A stretch of 15,626 nt of DNA, taken from an uncultured Mycoplasmatota bacterium. GTDB lineage: Bacteria; Bacillota_I; Bacilli_A; RF39; UBA660. This document shows positions 13,678-15,626 of this stretch, in pieces; positions within the stretch are counted from its first letter, which is position 1, and each line of letters opens with the position of its first letter. The DNA lies in the NCBI GenBank assembly GCA_900557185.1, contig USRP01000024.1, forward strand, positions 1-15,626, read 5' to 3'. The notes under the pieces were generated by a model. It was given only the letters and a program-made list of their open reading frames with translations. It made no database searches and was not told the DNA's origin. A program made the position numbers and the translations under genes.

Positions 13678-15099
13678 ATGAAACTACCAAATTTAATGGA
13701 AGCGAAAAAGCGTACCAATGAAAAGGTAAAAACAAAGACAAATGAATATATTGTAACTCATGAATTACAACACTTAGGAGAAGGATTATTCTACTATGTA
13801 AAGACATATGGATGTCAGATGAATGAACATGATAGTGAGAATATTAAAGCCATCTTAGAAGATATGGGATATAAAGAAGCAAATAGTATGGAAACAGCTG
13901 ACCTAGTTATTTTAAATACATGTGCGATTCGTGAAAATGCGCATAATAAAGTATTTGGAATGATTGGTAGATTAAAACATAGTAAAGAAACAAACCCTAA
14001 TTTAATGATTGCTGTCTGTGGTTGTATGGCTCAAGAAGAACATGTTGTAGAAGAGATTATGAAGAAGTATAAAGCGGTTGATTTAGTATTTGGAACTCAT
14101 AATATCTATCATCTACCACAACTATTACAAAAAGCTTTAGAGAAAAAAGGACAAGAAATTGAAGTGTATAGTATGGAAGGGGATGTCATTGAAAATATTC
14201 CTACCAAACGTGATAATCCATATAAAGCATGGGTAAATATTCAATATGGATGTGATAAATTCTGTACTTATTGTATTGTCCCTTATACAAGAGGAAAACA
14301 AAGAAGTAGAGAAAAAGAATATATTATCGATGAAGTGAAACAATTAGTAGAAGATGGGTACTTAGAAGTCACTTTATTAGGACAAAATGTCAATGCTTAT
14401 GGAAAAGACTTATACGATGATTATACGATGGCTAACTTATTAGAAGATGTTTCTAAGACAGGTATTAAACGTCTTCGTTTTGTGACAAGTCATCCATGGG
14501 ACTTTACCGATGAAATGATTGATATGATTGCGAAATACGATAATATCATGCCATATATTCATCTTCCTTTGCAAAGTGGAAGTGATCGTATCTTAAAATT
14601 AATGGGGCGTCGTTATACAAAAGAATCTTATTTAGAACTATATCATAAACTAAAAGAAAGAATTCCAAACTGTTCTATTACTACAGATATCATTGTTGGA
14701 TTCCCAGGAGAAACAGAAGAAGACTTTAAAGACACATTAGAAGTTGTAAAAGAATGTAAATATGATTCAGCTTATACATTTATCTTTTCTCCTCGTATTG
14801 GAACACCAGCCGCGAAAATGAAAGACGATACGCCATTAGAAGTAAAAGAAAAGAGATTATATGAATTAAATGAACTAGTTAACAAATATGCCAAAGAAGC
14901 CAATGAAAGATATGTTGGAAAAACAGTTCCTGTTTTAATTGAAGGAATTAGTGGTAACAACAAAAACATGGTTATGGGATATACAGATACACAAAAACTA
15001 GTCAATGTCAATGCGAGTAGAGAAACAATTGGAAGTATTGTTTCAGTTAAAATTACAGAAGCTAGAACTTGGAGCTTAAATGGAGATTTAGAAAAATAA
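13678..15099 (+). CDS. miaB: tRNA-2-methylthio-N6-dimethylallyladenosine synthase MiaB
   Basis: MiaB is a radical-SAM methylthiotransferase that adds a methylthio group to i6A37 of tRNAs reading U-starting codons. The 473-residue protein has the N-terminal MTTase domain with auxiliary-cluster cysteines C46 (TYGCQMNEHDS), C82 (NTCAIREN) and C116 (CGCMAQEE). The radical-SAM motif C192-x3-C196-x2-C199 is in YGCDKFCTYCIVPYTRG. A C-terminal TRAM domain runs from about 410 (YVGKTVPVLIEG) to the end. KQRSR after the SAM motif is typical of MiaB, not MtaB or RimO. ATG 13678 is preceded by GGTGAT. It needs two 4Fe-4S clusters. The usual mutS/mutL neighbours of Bacillota miaB are replaced by an IS3 element 12 bases downstream. 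Confidence 0.95.
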   Translation: MKLPNLMEAKKRTNEKVKTKTNEYIVTHELQHLGEGLFYYVKTYGCQMNEHDSENIKAILEDMGYKEANSMETADLVILNTCAIRENAHNKVFGMIGRLKHSKETNPNLMIAVCGCMAQEEHVVEEIMKKYKAVDLVFGTHNIYHLPQLLQKALEKKGQEIEVYSMEGDVIENIPTKRDNPYKAWVNIQYGCDKFCTYCIVPYTRGKQRSREKEYIIDEVKQLVEDGYLEVTLLGQNVNAYGKDLYDDYTMANLLEDVSKTGIKRLRFVTSHPWDFTDEMIDMIAKYDNIMPYIHLPLQSGSDRILKLMGRRYTKESYLELYHKLKERIPNCSITTDIIVGFPGETEEDFKDTLEVVKECKYDSAYTFIFSPRIGTPAAKMKDDTPLEVKEKRLYELNELVNKYAKEANERYVGKTVPVLIEGISGNNKNMVMGYTDTQKLVNVNASRETIGSIVSVKITEARTWSLNGDLEK

Positions 15100-15181
15100 A
15101 AGCACTGAAATGAACTAGTCAAGAAAAGCGGACAGTAAAAGAACACTTTTTAGAACCCTGATTCAAATTTATATTGTGATA

Positions 15182-15219
15182 TGAACCCCGTTTCTATTTT
15201 GTCCAAGAAACGGGGTTCA
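15182..15219 (-). terminator. 14-bp hairpin behind the IS3 transposase
   Basis: TGAACCCCGTTTCT (15182-15195) pairs perfectly with AGAAACGGGGTTCA (15206-15219). It starts three bases past the minus-strand stop. It has no long T tract on that strand, so it may be a weak terminator or shield the IS from incoming miaB transcription. Confidence 0.55.
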
Positions 15220-15221
15220 GT

Positions 15222-15626
15222 TCATTGAATTGGGGTTTTATATTGTAATGAACAAGCTAATCTTTGCGTATTGAAATATTTAATATAGTCATTTATTGCT
15301 ATATTAATATCTTCTGCCAAATAAATTTTAAAATCTTTATAAAGCTCAGCCTTTATCCAACCATTTAAAGATTCAATTACAGGATTATCTGTAGGTGTTC
15401 CTGCTCGACTCATTGATCTTTTTATGGTATAATTGACAAGAAGCTTGTTGAAGGCTTTTGAGGAGTATATAGTACCTTGATCTGTATGGAAGATAGTCTC
15501 AAGGTCTTTATATCCTCTTTTTTCTTTCTCTTCTAAAAATTGTTTACAAGCATTGATATGATTCACAATGCCATTTCCATGCTTAAATGTTTGTATATCT
15601 GAACTAATTATTTCGTTATTAAAAAC
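15222..15626 (-). CDS. IS3-family transposase OrfB, C-terminal part
   Basis: The reading frame is open from the window end to TGA 15224-15222, 134 codons, so the N-terminal part is cut by the window and not by a stop. The GTG at 15566 is internal. The integrase-core residues are HTDQGTIYSS (second Asp) and TDNPVIESLNGWIKAEL (Glu), followed by YFNTQRLACSLQYKTP, which equals the family's Y-N-x-x-R-x-x-x-L-x-x-x-x-P end. Together they indicate an IS150-type rve transposase. The first catalytic Asp is beyond the window. It is probably made as an OrfAB fusion by frameshifting in the full element (family knowledge). Confidence 0.85.
   Translation of the reverse strand, partial: VFNNEIISSDIQTFKHGNGIVNHINACKQFLEEKEKRGYKDLETIFHTDQGTIYSSKAFNKLLVNYTIKRSMSRAGTPTDNPVIESLNGWIKAELYKDFKIYLAEDINIAINDYIKYFNTQRLACSLQYKTPIQ

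Larger units (their letters stand above)
15111..15626 (-). mobile_element. IS3-family insertion sequence, partial (runs off the window)
   Basis: The transposase end on the minus strand, with TGAACTAGTCAAGAAAAGCG at 15111-15130 continuing to GGACAG as a likely terminal repeat, marks an IS3-family element. IS3 ends typically start TG and have a related GCGGACA-like stretch. The opposite end and the left-hand orfA are outside the window, so the boundary and any target duplication cannot be checked. It sits 12 bases after the miaB stop. Confidence 0.7.

Noticed and set aside
14772..15146. Minus-strand 124-codon frame over the end of miaB
   Set aside because: It overlaps the conserved TRAM domain of miaB and has no ribosome site or recognisable domain.

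Overview
The window is low-GC bacterial DNA with Bacillota-type features. Shine-Dalgarno sites are strong (GGAGG, AGGAGAG) and some genes start with TTG (khpA, the RNase J-like gene). There are many extended -10 promoters of the TGnTATAAT type, and short stem-loop terminators with T tracts follow most genes. TGA is a stop (it ends addB and the cysteine desulfurase gene) and Trp is TGG, so the genetic code is standard and the organism is not a Mycoplasma. The gene set (rpsP-khpA, addB-addA, an RNase J paralogue, miaB) fits an uncultured gut-type Bacilli/Erysipelotrichales-like bacterium; this assignment is inference.

Layout. Positions 1-1140 hold what I read as the decayed remains of a diversity-generating retroelement (DGR). 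There are two tandem variable-region-like segments (1-159 and 173-327), a structured spacer, a small gene resembling the MutS N-terminal domain (554-949), and a frameshifted scrap resembling the C-terminal tail of a DGR reverse transcriptase (939-1140). No catalytic RT domain is left. Next is a two-gene operon of a NifS/IscS-type cysteine desulfurase and an exported, membrane-anchored CxxC thioredoxin-fold protein (1201-2866). A complete IS1182-type insertion sequence (2887-4520, perfect 15-bp terminal inverted repeats) sits between that operon's terminator stem and the ribosomal locus rpsP-khpA (4628-5153). A Lys-rich single-pass membrane protein of unknown function follows (5276-5962).

Positions 6005-11796 are an addB-addA helicase-nuclease locus. 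AddB is unusually short and lacks a Walker A motif, but keeps its nuclease and Fe-S residues. The addB promoter carries a near-consensus Bacillota LexA (SOS) box. Next comes an RNase J-family gene (11907-13553) in which several metal-binding residues are replaced, so it is probably an RNase J2-like non-catalytic or weakly active partner. miaB (13678-15099) follows. An IS3-family element, transposase on the minus strand, begins 12 bases after miaB and runs off the window end.

Functional links. AddB and MiaB both need Fe-S clusters, for which the cysteine desulfurase could supply sulfur; this is inferred from biochemistry, not from operon structure. AddAB and the putative SOS box point to damage-inducible double-strand-break repair. 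The most unusual content is the DGR relic, the SOS-box addB promoter, the degenerate RNase J, and the small terminated transcription unit inside the left end of the IS1182 element.
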